From contig DASWOP010000244.1 in NCBI GenBank assembly GCA_036404255.1, positions 1 through 7,290 of the forward strand: DNA of 7,290 bases, read 5' to 3'. The notes beneath the pieces are model-generated. The model was given only the letters and a program-made list of their open reading frames with translations, was not told the origin of the DNA and made no database searches. This stretch comes from JARLFX01 sp036404255. Lineage in GTDB: Bacteria; Acidobacteriota; Terriglobia; Terriglobales; Acidobacteriaceae. Numbering within the stretch: position 1 is the stretch's first letter; each line of letters opens with the position of its first letter. Made by a program: the position numbers and the translations under genes. Below, piece by piece: positions 1-5,195 of this stretch.

Positions 1-65
1 ACCCCTTCCCGGGCATCCTACCACTTCTCAAAACCCTGCCTTCAAACTGGACCGCCGCCGCACTG

Positions 66-71
66 TACGAT
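66..71 (+). promoter_or_regulatory. Possible -10 hexamer (TACGAT) just upstream of the DUF6979 gene
   Basis: TACGAT matches the bacterial -10 consensus at four of six positions and ends 6 bases before the ATG at 78. A TTCAAA sequence at 41-46 is a possible but over-spaced -35 (19 bp gap). If used, transcription would start at or next to the start codon, giving an almost leaderless mRNA. No Shine-Dalgarno is evident. Weak evidence on its own. Confidence 0.2.
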
Positions 72-77
72 GGATGT

Positions 78-467
78 ATGGCAAACAAATACGGCGAAGC
101 CGCACTCACCGCCGCCCGCGCCGCCGCGGCATACAGCAAGAACCCCATCGATCTCTGGGCAGAGTCCATGCAGACGCTCTACCGAACCAGCCCCGTCGCC
201 CAGCGCAAAGCCGGTCCCCGCCAGGCCTTCCTCGGCCTCTGCGAAGCCGGTTTCGTGAAGGGAGTCGCCCCCAGCCCCGGCTCCTCCTCCAACGACAACA
301 AGAACTACGCCGTCGCCGCCGCCACCCTCCTCCTGCAGGGAACCGAGCACCGCTCCACCACCTCCCTCTGGCGCGAGGTCACCAACGCCTCCGACCAGCC
401 GCACAACGGCCAGATGGACATCGTCCTCGCCCTCTGGAAGAACGGCCTCCTCGTCCAGCCAGCCTGA
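78..467 (+). CDS. DUF6979-type small protein of unknown function
   Basis: A 129-residue soluble protein with no signal peptide or membrane segment. It has the conserved pattern I associate with the DUF6979 family: an N-terminal KYGEAA helix (residues 4-9), a PRQAFLGLCEAGFVKG block (48-62), an N-x-YA element (76-79), an LW-x-x-V element (97-101) and a C-terminal HNGQMDIVLALWKNGL block (109-124). The mostly helical make-up with Trp, His and Gly anchors suggests a compact fold, but no catalytic motif is recognisable and the biochemical role is unknown. The ATG at 78 is chosen because MANKYGEAA matches a natural family start. The same frame stays open to the left edge of the window, so a longer N-terminus cannot be formally excluded. 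Third codon positions are very C-rich, as in mutL, so the gene looks native. A large palindrome begins 19 bp after its stop. The family call is from memory of the motif pattern; that it is a real gene is well supported. Confidence 0.8.
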   Translation: MANKYGEAALTAARAAAAYSKNPIDLWAESMQTLYRTSPVAQRKAGPRQAFLGLCEAGFVKGVAPSPGSSSNDNKNYAVAAATLLLQGTEHRSTTSLWREVTNASDQPHNGQMDIVLALWKNGLLVQPA

Positions 468-486
468 ATCTCCCAAAGCTATGTCC

Positions 487-526
487 AAGGGCAATAAGTG
501 GTAAAAATTTACCACTTATTGCCCTT
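487..526. repeat. Perfect 19-bp-arm inverted repeat (hairpin or palindrome)
   Basis: The left arm AAGGGCAATAAGTGGTAAA (487-505) and the right arm TTTACCACTTATTGCCCTT (508-526) are exact reverse complements separated by only AA. With one bulged T the outer CC/GG pairs extend it a little further. It lies 19 bp after the stop of the DUF6979 gene and upstream of the small membrane-protein gene. It has no T-tract outside the stem like a classical intrinsic terminator, although T-rich stretches lie inside the arm. It could act as a transcription terminator or mRNA 3'-end stabiliser, a dimeric-protein binding site, or a copy of a dispersed palindromic element. Position after a stop codon favours the first or last. 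Confidence 0.85.
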
Positions 527-674
527 TGGCGTGCCTGGCGGGTATTTTGTTCACCATCTTAGCCCGTCAAATCACCGTGAAAACCCCGTCATAGGCCGCA
601 AAAAAACGCGGTGTTTCACCCATATTCTGCCTGTCATGACCCTGCTGCGTTATCCTGATCCCCAGACTAAATCC

Positions 675-1019
675 ATGTTTTATATTGTTTTCGCAATCTT
701 CTGCATAGGCGCCGCCCTGCTACAAAGCGCGTATCTACGCGCCCCCAAAGGTGTTGTCGCCACACGCCGCCGGGTCATCTACGCCCTTATGGCAGCGCTT
801 GCCACCGCCGTTGAAGTGCTTGTCGGCGCCATGAAGATTGAGCCTGCATACATCGGCGCAATGCTCGGTATTCCCATCTTTTACGTCATCAATAAAGGCA
901 CCCGGTCCATGAGCCTGCGCCTGCGCTATACCTACCGGATCGGCCTGTTTTTCGTGCTTCTGACTATCGTTCCACTCGTCCGGATGATGCTTCCGATGTT
1001 GCCCAGCTTCGATCAATAA
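675..1019 (+). CDS. Small multi-pass membrane protein of unknown function
   Basis: A 114-residue hydrophobic protein from the ATG at 675, with four likely membrane helices: roughly residues 2-21 (starting FYIVFAIFCIG), 34-53 (VIYALMAALATAVEVLVGAM), 56-72 (PAYIGAMLGIPIFYVIN) and 86-110 (IGLFFVLLTIVPLVRMMLPML). Basic loops (APKGVVATRRR after helix 1 and KGTRSMSLRLRYTYR between helices 3 and 4) suggest which side faces the cytoplasm. I do not recognise a family, and no catalytic or transport motif is visible. The start is uncertain. An in-frame ATG at 636 would add 13 residues (MTLLRYPDPQTKS), and a TATTCT hexamer lies 7 bases before it. Neither start has a good ribosome-binding site. The open frame reaches back to 498, but that part is the palindrome and is unlikely to be coding. 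The gene is 132 bp upstream of the thioredoxin gene on the same strand. Confidence 0.65.
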   Translation: MFYIVFAIFCIGAALLQSAYLRAPKGVVATRRRVIYALMAALATAVEVLVGAMKIEPAYIGAMLGIPIFYVINKGTRSMSLRLRYTYRIGLFFVLLTIVPLVRMMLPMLPSFDQ

Positions 1020-1110
1020 GAAACTTCTGTAACCACAAGTGAAATAATGGCTTCTGAATCAGGACTCCCGCAGTCCATCCAGCGGTCAGATACATCTAAT
1101 CTTGTTAGGA

Positions 1111-1131
1111 GCAGGGCCATCGGAGGCCTGC
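1111..1131 (+). promoter_or_regulatory. Possible small hairpin in the leader of the thioredoxin gene
   Basis: GCAGGGCC (1111-1118) can pair with GGCCTGC (1125-1131) if one G is bulged, leaving a six-base loop. It ends 6 bases before the Shine-Dalgarno of the thioredoxin gene. It could be a weak terminator or attenuator for the upstream gene or a leader structure, but there is no T-tract and the stem is short, so it may be chance in GC-rich DNA. Confidence 0.2.
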
Positions 1132-1137
1132 CCCGTT

Positions 1138-1143
1138 GAGGAA
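1138..1143 (+). promoter_or_regulatory. Ribosome-binding site (GAGGAA) of the thioredoxin gene
   Basis: GAGGAA lies 8 bases upstream of the ATG at 1152, which is standard Shine-Dalgarno spacing. It fixes that start codon, which also gives a complete signal peptide. It is one of the clearer ribosome-binding sites in the window. Confidence 0.7.
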
Positions 1144-1151
1144 CTTCGAAA

Positions 1152-1658
1152 ATGCGCCCTACGTCCCGCGTCGTTCTTTCCGTTTTTGCTGCTGCCATCA
1201 TTGCCATGTTTGCGTCCGCCCACATCCATGCGCAGGCGCCCGCTCCCCAGTTCCATGCCGCGCACATTTACAACGAGACTTCAGATGCAAAAAAGGATAT
1301 TAGCAATGCCCTGGTCCTGGCCCAGTCCACCAACCGCAATGTTTTGCTGGATTTTGGCGCCAACTGGTGCCCGGACTGCCAGATGTTGGAAGTCTATCTG
1401 CACCAGGATCCCAACTCGCAACTGTTGGAGAAGAACTACATCCTGGTCCATGTTGATATGGGCCGCATGGATAAGAATCTCGACGTTGCCTATACCTTCA
1501 ACGTCCCCATCAAGAAGGGCATTCCCGCGCTGGCCGTTGTGCAGCCATCCGGCAGAGTTGTCTTCTCGCAGACCGCTGGTGAGTTCGCGAACATGCGCTC
1601 CATGCAATCCAGTTCAGTAACGGAATTCCTGAAGATGTGGAGACCGAAGGGGCACTGA
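1152..1658 (+). CDS. Exported thioredoxin-fold protein with a WCPDC redox site
   Basis: A 168-residue protein beginning with a typical Sec signal peptide: basic MRPTSR, a hydrophobic core at about residues 7-23 and likely cleavage after Ala27 or Ala29 (IHA or AQA). The mature part has a thioredoxin fold of the Thioredoxin_7-like type: LLDFGANWCPDC (65-76) with redox cysteines Cys73 and Cys76, and KKGIPALAVVQPSGRVVFS (121-139) with the cis-proline at Pro125 facing the active site. It should work outside the cytoplasmic membrane as a thiol:disulfide oxidoreductase, but the substrate and the direction (oxidising, reducing or isomerase) cannot be told from sequence. The Pro-Asp dipeptide between the cysteines differs from thioredoxin (Gly-Pro) and DsbA (Pro-His). 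No lipobox is present, so it is probably a soluble periplasmic protein. The YihY-type gene follows 61 bp downstream on the same strand and may share its transcript. Confidence 0.88.
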   Translation: MRPTSRVVLSVFAAAIIAMFASAHIHAQAPAPQFHAAHIYNETSDAKKDISNALVLAQSTNRNVLLDFGANWCPDCQMLEVYLHQDPNSQLLEKNYILVHVDMGRMDKNLDVAYTFNVPIKKGIPALAVVQPSGRVVFSQTAGEFANMRSMQSSSVTEFLKMWRPKGH

Positions 1659-1719
1659 GCAACGCGATCCCGGCCAGTAAACCCGCGGCTGCCGCTGCTT
1701 CCAGTAATCTGAATACGCT

Positions 1720-2610
1720 ATGTTGCATCTCGCTAACTCTCTGCGCCGCGCGTTTCTCTCCGCCATGGCGAATGATTGCTTCAATATTGCGCAGGCAACC
1801 GCGTACTCCGCGATCTTTGCCCTGTTCCCGGCATTGATTGTGGCGGCGGCGCTGGTTGGTCTGATTCCGGGCGATGTTCCGCTCCGCACGCAGATCAGCG
1901 ATGTCTTCAGCCGTATTCTTCCATCCAATGCCATCCCTCTGCTCAGTGGGTACTTTGCCAACTCAGACCCCCATTCGCACCATGTTCTGTGGTCTGCGGT
2001 GGTTGTAAGCGTGATCGGCTCGGCGGGCGTTATCGCTACGCTTATGGATGGATTCCGTCGCGCCTACCGGCGGCCCCTGCATCAGTGGGGATTCTGGCAC
2101 AAGCGGCGCATCTCGCTCATGCTGGTTCCCATGTCGTTGTTTCCCCTGGCAATCATCAGCATATTGGTAGTTTTCGGCCACTACATTACCGTGTGGCTCT
2201 GGTACGTGGTTACGCCCTGGCTGCGCGTCATTGTGATCGTGCTTTCACTCGTAATTCGTTGGGTTGTGGCCATTCTCAGCAGCGTAAGCGTCATCGCCGT
2301 GGTCTATTACAAGGGAACGCCGGTCGAGCACAGCTTTCGCCGTACCCTGCCGGGCGCGACGATTGCTACAGCACTATGGTTTCTTAGCACCCTCGGCTTC
2401 GGCCTCTATGTCACGCGTTTCGCGAACTATACGCAGGTGTACGGATCGCTGGGAGCTGGCATCGCTCTGCTGGTCTGGCTCTACATCATCGCGCTCAGCG
2501 TCCTGATTGGCGCAGAATTTAACGCCCAATTATTCGGCGAGGGATATAACTTTCCTGGATATGGTGAGACGCTGCGGCGCATTGTGAGCCGTAACCGGCT
2601 GGATAGTTAG
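1720..2610 (+). CDS. YihY/BrkB-family inner-membrane protein
   Basis: A 296-residue polytopic membrane protein of the YihY/virulence factor BrkB family (older name 'ribonuclease BN', now considered wrong for this family). About six helices are visible: residues 28-50, 88-110, 131-152, 168-197, 211-233 and 242-266. Family signatures are the N-terminal AYSAIFALFPALIV block (28-41), the LPGATIATALW segment (210-220) and the strongly conserved VYGSLGAGIALLVWLY (240-255) followed by LIGAEFNAQL (262-271). Biochemical function is not established for the family; transport or envelope roles have been suggested. The length is usual for the family. The ATG at 1720 is the first available start, since an in-frame TAA lies at 1705-1707; the Shine-Dalgarno is weak. 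The gene is 61 bp after the thioredoxin gene and 109 bp before pyk, so it could be the second gene of a two-gene envelope unit. Confidence 0.92.
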   Translation: MLHLANSLRRAFLSAMANDCFNIAQATAYSAIFALFPALIVAAALVGLIPGDVPLRTQISDVFSRILPSNAIPLLSGYFANSDPHSHHVLWSAVVVSVIGSAGVIATLMDGFRRAYRRPLHQWGFWHKRRISLMLVPMSLFPLAIISILVVFGHYITVWLWYVVTPWLRVIVIVLSLVIRWVVAILSSVSVIAVVYYKGTPVEHSFRRTLPGATIATALWFLSTLGFGLYVTRFANYTQVYGSLGAGIALLVWLYIIALSVLIGAEFNAQLFGEGYNFPGYGETLRRIVSRNRLDS

Positions 2611-2643
2611 AGGCCATTCAAGCGCGAATCCAGCCCAAACGGT

Positions 2644-2649
2644 TAGAAT
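2644..2649 (+). promoter_or_regulatory. Possible -10 hexamer (TAGAAT) for pyk
   Basis: TAGAAT matches the -10 consensus at five of six positions and lies in the 109-bp gap between the YihY-type gene and pyk. No good -35 sits 16-18 bp upstream; the nearest TTCAAG at 2617-2622 is too far. If real, transcription would start near 2656, at the foot of the stem-loop at 2659-2687, leaving a leader of about 64 bases. Confidence 0.3.
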
Positions 2650-2658
2650 AGAAAAAGT

Positions 2659-2687
2659 GCGTCAAGATGCTCTTTCCCCGTTGACGC
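2659..2687 (+). promoter_or_regulatory. Inverted repeat / possible 5'-UTR stem-loop before pyk
   Basis: GCGTCAA (2659-2665) and TTGACGC (2681-2687) are exact reverse complements separated by 15 bases, with a T·G pair possible just outside. It ends 32 bases before the pyk start. It may be an mRNA 5' stem-loop if the TAGAAT hexamer is the promoter, or an operator for a dimeric regulator, since the spacing (22 bp centre to centre) is two helical turns. The right arm also contains a TTGACG that resembles a -35, but no matching -10 follows at 17 bp. Confidence 0.4.
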
Positions 2688-2719
2688 GACCCAGCTAGAG
2701 ACAGGATTGACCTTACCGC

Positions 2720-4216
2720 ATGAATACCGCTCCAATCGCTTCAAATAAGCCAACGATCGAGCATCTCCGCCGCGCCAAGATTGTTGCCACCCTCGGCCCC
2801 TCCTGCAGCACCGAAGTGATCTTCCGGCAGCTTGTAGACGCTGGCCTCGATGTCGCCCGCCTTAACTTTTCTCACGGCAGCCATGAGCAGAAATCCGATC
2901 TCATTCGCATGGTACGCAAAGTCTCGGCAGACGTTGGCCGCCCGCTGTGTATTCTGGGCGATCTGCAGGGCCCCAAGATTCGTACTGCTAAGTTGAAGGA
3001 TCATAAGCCAGTTCTTCTGGTCGCTGGCGAACGCCTGACCATCTCGCCCCATGTGGTGGAGGGAACTGCGCGCCGCGTAGGCACCATCTTCACCACCCTG
3101 GCGGAAAATCTCGAGCCCGGCGCCCGCGTCCTGCTCTCGGACGGTCTGATCGAACTCAAAGTTCATTCCATCGATGGCGATGAAGTAGAGTGCATCATCG
3201 TGAACGGCGGTATTCTCGGCGAAAACAAGGGTATCAACCTCCCCGGCGTTGCGGTCAAAGTCCCTTCGCTGACCGAGAAGGACGAGATCGATCTGGAGTT
3301 TGCACTCAAGGCTGGTGTCGATGCCATCGCCGTCTCGTTCGTTCGCACCGCGCACGATGTGCATCACGTGAAGAACCGCATCGCCGCATTGGGTTCCGAC
3401 GCCTGGGTTATCGCCAAGCTGGAGAAGCCACAGGCGATCGAGCATCTGGAAAGCATCCTGGAAGTCACCGACGCCGTCATGGTTGCCCGCGGCGATCTCG
3501 GCGTAGAAGTTCCGCCAGAGAAGGTTCCGGCCATCCAGAAGCACGTCATCAAGCGCGCTGCCGAATATCGCAAGCCCGTCATTACCGCTACACAGATGCT
3601 GGAATCGATGATCGACAACCCGCGTCCCACGCGTGCTGAAGCATCTGACGTTGCCAATGCGATCTATGACGGAACGGATGCAGTGATGCTCTCCGCCGAA
3701 ACAGCAGCCGGCAAGTATCCCGTGGAAGCCGTAGCCATGATGGCGAAGATCGTAGTGGAAACAGAAGCCCAGATCCTGACGGAGACCGCCGGCTCGCATC
3801 GCCTGCCCAGCCATCCGCTGGCTGGTCGTCTTTCCATCTCAGAGACCATCTGTGAGTGCATGGCGCACTCTGCGGAAGATCTCGATCTCGCTGCCATTGC
3901 CATCTTCACCGAAACCGGCACCACCGCACGCCTGCTCTCCAAGTACCGTCCCGAATCGCCCATCTACGCGCTCAGTTCGTTTGAGCATGTGGTGAATCGT
4001 GCCGTAATGCTCTGGGGCACGCAGCCAATTCTCTGCGAGCGCTTCACAGACACGGACATGCTGGTTGCCATGGCGGAAGAGATTCTGCTGGGCCGCGGGC
4101 ATGTAGAAAACGGCCAGGTTCTGGGCATCGTAGGCGGTACGCGCACGCTCTCCGGCGCGACCAACTTCATGCGTCTCCACATGGTCGGCGACCAGGAAAA
4201 ACCGAAAGAGATCTAA
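2720..4216 (+). CDS. pyk: Pyruvate kinase
   Basis: Cytoplasmic 498-residue enzyme that transfers phosphate from phosphoenolpyruvate to ADP, giving pyruvate and ATP at the last step of glycolysis. Family motifs are intact and in order: RRAKIVATLGP (17-27), DVARLNFSHGS (44-54) with the phosphate-binding Arg47, LGDLQGPKIR (79-88), a B-domain at roughly 90-185, the signature VIAKLEKPQAI (230-240) with catalytic Lys233 and metal ligand Glu235, VARGDLGVE (255-263) with metal ligand Asp259, TATQMLESM (289-297), and DAVMLSAETAAGKYP (320-334). A normal C-terminal regulatory-type domain follows (about 365-490); there is no extra PEP-utiliser domain. Lys86 in GPKIR occupies the position where K+-dependent enzymes have Glu, which predicts K+ independence. 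The ATG at 2720 gives the expected N-terminus; an AGGA at 2703-2706 is rather far for a Shine-Dalgarno. The gene is probably transcribed alone and ends in a strong terminator. Confidence 0.98.
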   Translation: MNTAPIASNKPTIEHLRRAKIVATLGPSCSTEVIFRQLVDAGLDVARLNFSHGSHEQKSDLIRMVRKVSADVGRPLCILGDLQGPKIRTAKLKDHKPVLLVAGERLTISPHVVEGTARRVGTIFTTLAENLEPGARVLLSDGLIELKVHSIDGDEVECIIVNGGILGENKGINLPGVAVKVPSLTEKDEIDLEFALKAGVDAIAVSFVRTAHDVHHVKNRIAALGSDAWVIAKLEKPQAIEHLESILEVTDAVMVARGDLGVEVPPEKVPAIQKHVIKRAAEYRKPVITATQMLESMIDNPRPTRAEASDVANAIYDGTDAVMLSAETAAGKYPVEAVAMMAKIVVETEAQILTETAGSHRLPSHPLAGRLSISETICECMAHSAEDLDLAAIAIFTETGTTARLLSKYRPESPIYALSSFEHVVNRAVMLWGTQPILCERFTDTDMLVAMAEEILLGRGHVENGQVLGIVGGTRTLSGATNFMRLHMVGDQEKPKEI

Positions 4217-4257
4217 TTCCGGTCGAACGGTTTGAAAGCTTCTCAGGTAATTTCAAC

Positions 4258-4299
4258 AAAAAGCAGCGGTCCACTGAAGTGGGCCGCTGCTTTTTGTTT
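4258..4299 (+). terminator. Strong rho-independent terminator after pyk, probably bidirectional
   Basis: AAAAAGCAGCGG (4258-4269) pairs perfectly with CCGCTGCTTTTT (4284-4295), and the stem continues inward (CCAC with GTGG around a TGAA loop, plus one T·G pair). The T-run TTTTTGTTT follows the GC-rich stem. The A-run on the left makes a matching T-run on the other strand, so it can also stop transcripts of the beta-barrel gene that converge from the right. It begins 41 bp after the pyk stop. Confidence 0.93.
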
Positions 4300-4326
4300 C
4301 GATGAAGGCTGAATCCATTTTTTTTG

Positions 4327-4355
4327 TCATTCCGAAGCGCAGCGCGCGGAATCTG
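4327..4355. repeat. Short palindromic interspersed-type repeat (GTCATTCCG...CGGAATCTG)
   Basis: ATTCCG (4329-4334) and CGGAAT (4347-4352) are exact inverted repeats around a GC-rich core (AAGCGCAGCGCG) that can itself form a small GCG/CGC stem. It follows a run of eight T (4318-4325). The overall wording, GTCATTCCGA then an AGCG-type core then GGAATCTG, resembles a short repeat found between genes in many Acidobacteriota genomes; that identity is from memory and only one copy is present here. It sits between the convergent pyk and beta-barrel genes, the usual location for such elements. Confidence 0.6.
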
Positions 4356-4400
4356 TTTTTCAAATGCTGCCACAAATCATTGGGGCCATAGCGGAAAACG

Positions 4401-5051
4401 TTAGTAGTACCGGTCCGGTCGCGGCCACTGGTAGAAGAGCGCAAGCGTGCCTCGCACGTCGCTGATGCGGATATTGAAATTATCATTGCCGCTTCCGTAA
4501 AACTGGCGGTCCCAGCGAACCTCCGGGCGTACGCCCCAGTTGCGCCCCCCAAACAGGCTCACGCCGCCTCCTGCGCTGACATACACACCGTTGGATCCAT
4601 TGGTGTCCGTAGCGCTTGCTCCCGCGCCAATCACCGATGCAGCGGCAGACTCCCGCGCACACCCGCCTCCGCCCACCACATAGGGAACAATCCGCGAAGA
4701 GTGAAGCGGTGCATATCGCACCGATCCGCCAGCCCACTGATAATTACCGCTCATCTTGAGTGTTGAATTGGGGGTCAAAGTCAGCGGGACGCGATAGACC
4801 CCCAGCGACAGATAGTTGTACTCGCCCAGCACAGCGAAATGCGATGAAAAGTTGTAGCCCAGCGATGCTCCATACTCTGGGTGATAGCTGCTGTCGTTTG
4901 CTGAAAGGTTGTTGGTCCCCGCATTCACCGCAATGTCTACCGACCGGCCCACGACGCCCTGCGCCCACGCAGCCGCGGAGATCGTGAACAGCACGGTCCA
5001 CAAACCAGCGTGGCCAAAGGGAGAGATGCGGCTCGTGAACGGTTCCGGCAT
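4401..5051 (-). CDS. Predicted outer-membrane beta-barrel protein (OmpA-like/OMP_b-brl type)
   Basis: A 216-residue exported protein. The N-terminus has a signal peptide with a hydrophobic core at about residues 15-29 (GLWTVLFTISAAAWA) and likely cleavage after Ala30 (AWA-QGVV). The mature part is a series of alternating hydrophobic/polar, Gly- and aromatic-rich segments that look like transmembrane strands: about 37-48, 59-69, 71-84, 99-116, 121-133, 155-168, 172-186 and 199-210, ending LALFYQW. Eight strands and about 186 mature residues fit a small OmpA/OmpW-like barrel, with no periplasmic peptidoglycan-binding domain. Function is unknown; it could be structural, adhesive or a narrow channel. 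A lone Cys131 after a GGGG run is unusual for such proteins. The start was placed at 5051 because a signal peptide begins there and AAAGAGG lies 6 bases upstream; the frame is open further upstream to 5159, but that stretch has no family-like content. It is convergent with pyk and divergent from mutL. Confidence 0.8.
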   Translation of the reverse strand: MPEPFTSRISPFGHAGLWTVLFTISAAAWAQGVVGRSVDIAVNAGTNNLSANDSSYHPEYGASLGYNFSSHFAVLGEYNYLSLGVYRVPLTLTPNSTLKMSGNYQWAGGSVRYAPLHSSRIVPYVVGGGGCARESAAASVIGAGASATDTNGSNGVYVSAGGGVSLFGGRNWGVRPEVRWDRQFYGSGNDNFNIRISDVRGTLALFYQWPRPDRYY

Positions 5052-5057
5052 AGCCTG

Positions 5058-5064
5058 CCTCTTT
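5058..5064 (-). promoter_or_regulatory. Ribosome-binding site (AAAGAGG) of the beta-barrel gene
   Basis: Read on the minus strand, AAAGAGG ends 6 bases before the ATG whose first base is at 5051. It decides between this start and upstream in-frame ATGs, and agrees with the start of the signal peptide. A TACACT hexamer at 5084-5079 on the same strand is a possible -10, without a clear -35. Confidence 0.6.
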
Positions 5065-5181
5065 CGCAAACTGGAAACAGTGTAGCCTCCGTCGGCTGCG
5101 GCAGGGGTTGCACATTCAGATGCGGGCATCCCGCCCGCAGTTGCCGTCAGCTTTTCCAATGCACCAGCCGCCGCGAAACTC

Positions 5182-5187
5182 TACAAT
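5182..5187 (+). promoter_or_regulatory. Possible -10 hexamer (TACAAT) close to the mutL start
   Basis: TACAAT matches the -10 consensus at five of six positions and ends 8 bases before the mutL ATG. Transcription would then begin at about 5193-5195, giving a leaderless or nearly leaderless message. No convincing -35 is found 16-18 bp upstream. The AGAGG at 5189-5193 would be a ribosome-binding site only if transcription starts further upstream, and its 2-base spacing to the ATG is too short to be optimal. Confidence 0.35.
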
Positions 5188-5195
5188 CAGAGGTT

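Noticed and set aside
42..515. Long open frame on the minus strand opposite the DUF6979 gene
   Set aside because: It is a Gly/Val/Glu-rich shadow produced by the C-rich third codon positions of the plus-strand gene. Its first residues come from the palindrome, and it has no recognisable motif.
498..674. Upstream extension of the small membrane-protein frame, starting at a GTG inside the palindrome
   Set aside because: It starts within the inverted repeat, and the translated stretch is polar, low in family-like content and not needed for a complete membrane protein.
2682..2710. TTGACG at 2682-2687 as the -35 of a pyk promoter
   Set aside because: The sequence 16-18 bp downstream (around GGATTG) does not resemble a -10, and the hexamer is better explained as an arm of the inverted repeat at 2659-2687.
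2741..3814. 357-codon minus-strand open frame opposite pyk
   Set aside because: The plus strand encodes an unmistakable pyruvate kinase across this span. The antisense frame has no known domain and no ribosome-binding site that I can see; it is a codon-usage artefact of a high-GC gene.
5052..5159. N-terminal extension of the beta-barrel protein by 36 residues
   Set aside because: The extension would bury the signal peptide behind a polar, Ala/Thr-rich stretch; the start at 5051 has a good ribosome-binding site and puts the signal peptide at the N-terminus.
5010..5195. In-frame N-terminal extension of MutL by 62 residues
   Set aside because: It overlaps the 5' end of the oppositely oriented barrel gene, is Arg/Cys/Ser-rich, and MutL proteins normally begin at the MGRIRVLSDQ-type sequence encoded from 5196.
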